In this document: one piece after another, positions 63,189 to 64,000 of the stretch
Layout of the letters: the number at the start of each line of letters is the position of its first letter
Position numbering within the stretch: position 1 is the first letter of the stretch
NCBI GenBank assembly: GCA_028703175.1
Contig: JAQVNJ010000010.1
Span: forward strand, 21,390-85,389
Origin: JAAYCB01 sp012744395
GTDB lineage: Bacteria; Planctomycetota; Planctomycetia; Pirellulales; Thermoguttaceae
Reading direction: 5' to 3'
DNA length: 64,000 nucleotides
Translations under genes and position numbers: made by a program
Notes under the pieces: model-generated
Database searches by the model: none
Told to the model about the DNA's origin: nothing
The model's input: the letters and a program-made list of their open reading frames with translations, nothing else

Positions 63189-63827
63189 ATGGAATCGACA
63201 CGATTGCACCCGCACCACGGTCGGGGTGTGGCGAGGTCGGCGGGTTTCGACTTCACGGCGCGGATTCGCCCCATCTGTGCAGACATGACCCGCCGCGTGC
63301 CCGAGCTGGCGCACATCGATTTCGGCCGCGTCGCCGTGAGTTTCCGCCAGGCCCGGAAGGCGGTTTCCCACGGCATGTACGCATCGCTGACGCCGTTGCG
63401 TTTTGCCGGCGGGGCGCGGTCCACCGTCCGCGGCCGCCGCGCGTGGGGCATTCAGCGGCTCGAAGACGCGTCCGGCCGGGAAATGCTCTACATCCTGAAT
63501 TTCTACCTGCCGCGATTCCTCGACTTGGGGTTCCGCGAGAAGCTGACGACGATCGTTCACGAACTCTGGCACATCAGCCCCGAGTTCAACGGGGATCTGC
63601 GGCGGTTCGGCGGCCGCTGCTATGCCCACACCGGGTCGCAGAAGGAATTCGACGCCCGGGCCGAGCGACTGGCGGACGACTGGCTGTCGCTGACCCCGCC
63701 GCTGGAGCTGTACGACTTCCTCTACAACGACTTCCGCAAGCTGAATGCCCTCCACGGACCGATCTATGGCACAAAAATCCCCAACCCGAAGCTGTTCCCC
63801 CTGGAAGCCGCCGCGCGGAACCGTTGA
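63189..63827 (+). CDS. Putative metallopeptidase with HELWH motif
   Basis: 212 aa, no signal peptide. HELWH at residues 124-128 is an HEXXH zinc site within TIVHELWHISPEFNGDLRRF; a third ligand could be His147 (CYAHTGS) or an acidic residue after it. The N-terminal part (FTARIRPICADMTRRVPELA) and YILNFYLPRFLDLGFREKL are conserved-looking, and proteins of this kind are known in planctomycetes only as putative metallopeptidases. AGGAG lies 8 nt before ATG 63189. Substrate and partners are unknown; both neighbours are separated by long spacers. Confidence 0.75.
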   Translation: MESTRLHPHHGRGVARSAGFDFTARIRPICADMTRRVPELAHIDFGRVAVSFRQARKAVSHGMYASLTPLRFAGGARSTVRGRRAWGIQRLEDASGREMLYILNFYLPRFLDLGFREKLTTIVHELWHISPEFNGDLRRFGGRCYAHTGSQKEFDARAERLADDWLSLTPPLELYDFLYNDFRKLNALHGPIYGTKIPNPKLFPLEAAARNR

Positions 63828-63963
63828 GCCCGCGGCCCGGTCTCACTCGAGAGCGATACGAACTCGGCGGAAGATGGCGCTAGTGGACCGCGATCGGGAG
63901 ATGCGGATTCAAGCCCCGGCGACCCGGCGGTGCGGCGAGATTGAAGATCATGCAAGCTCATTG

Positions 63964-63988
63964 GTAGGATGGGCATTCCTGCCCGTCG
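63964..63988. repeat. 25-nt palindromic intergenic repeat, diverged copy
   Basis: Starts GTAGGATGGG and ends GCCCGTCG, with TGGGCA and TGCCCG arms around TTCC. It aligns without gaps to the copies at 7152 and 7216, sharing the GTAG start, GGG and CCCGT. It lies in the 173-nt spacer at the window end, which holds no gene. Confidence 0.55.
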
Positions 63989-64000
63989 TGCTTTGTCGGG

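Overview
The window comes from a GC-rich bacterium, most likely a planctomycete of the Pirellulales type. That placement is an inference from gene content: a DUF1559 pilin-like secreted protein, a soluble Ser/Thr kinase with an N-terminal helical extension, a NagB-like/PIG-L fusion, a very large zinc-ribbon membrane protein, many secreted glycosidase-like proteins, and a complete S10-spc-alpha ribosomal cluster sitting among them. No tRNA, rRNA or CRISPR array was found.

Layout. Positions 1-5.3 kb hold a shortened SGNH hydrolase, a possible decayed gene, a Tat-exported sugar isomerase-like protein, a sialidase-like propeller and an MFS transporter. Positions 5.3-9.8 kb hold a minus-strand block: a secreted DUF4139-like protein, an OmpR/PhoB-type response regulator and its histidine kinase. 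Positions 10.3-27.1 kb are one minus-strand ribosomal block, rpsJ to rplQ, with secY, adk, map and rpoA. rpmD and infA are absent from their usual places. A strong promoter with a hairpin at the predicted 5' end drives rpsJ, a second promoter lies before rpmJ, and a 10-bp stem follows rplQ. Divergent from rpsJ is a hybrid kinase with two receivers and an HPt domain (27.7-30.5 kb), followed by an AddB/AddA-like repair nuclease-helicase pair overlapping by 4 nt (30.7-36.7 kb).

Positions 36.8-48.3 kb carry exported proteins: a GH141-like beta-helix protein diverging from a 1151-aa glycosidase-like protein, the remains of a DUF5615 PIN-like toxin, a DUF1559 protein, a DUF2946-like cysteine/histidine protein, a 945-aa exported protein, and a small coiled-coil protein with a clear terminator. 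Positions 48.4-53.1 kb hold the Ser/Thr kinase with a pseudo-receiver tail, the NagB/PIG-L fusion 17 nt behind it, and a zinc-ribbon membrane protein. Positions 53.2-60.8 kb hold an operon of a 2429-aa polytopic membrane protein and a 93-aa membrane protein. Next to it is a REP-associated Y1 transposase unit with a duplicated left terminal repeat and an inverted right repeat. The window ends with an aldo/keto reductase and a HEXXH putative metallopeptidase.

Several intergenic repeats recur: heptanucleotide tandem repeats in four places, and a 25-nt palindromic element in three copies. No single locus is an obvious new defence or biosynthetic system. The best candidates for new biology are the kinase/NagB-PIG-L pair, the giant membrane protein operon, the terminal arrangement of the transposase unit, and the leader architecture of the ribosomal cluster.
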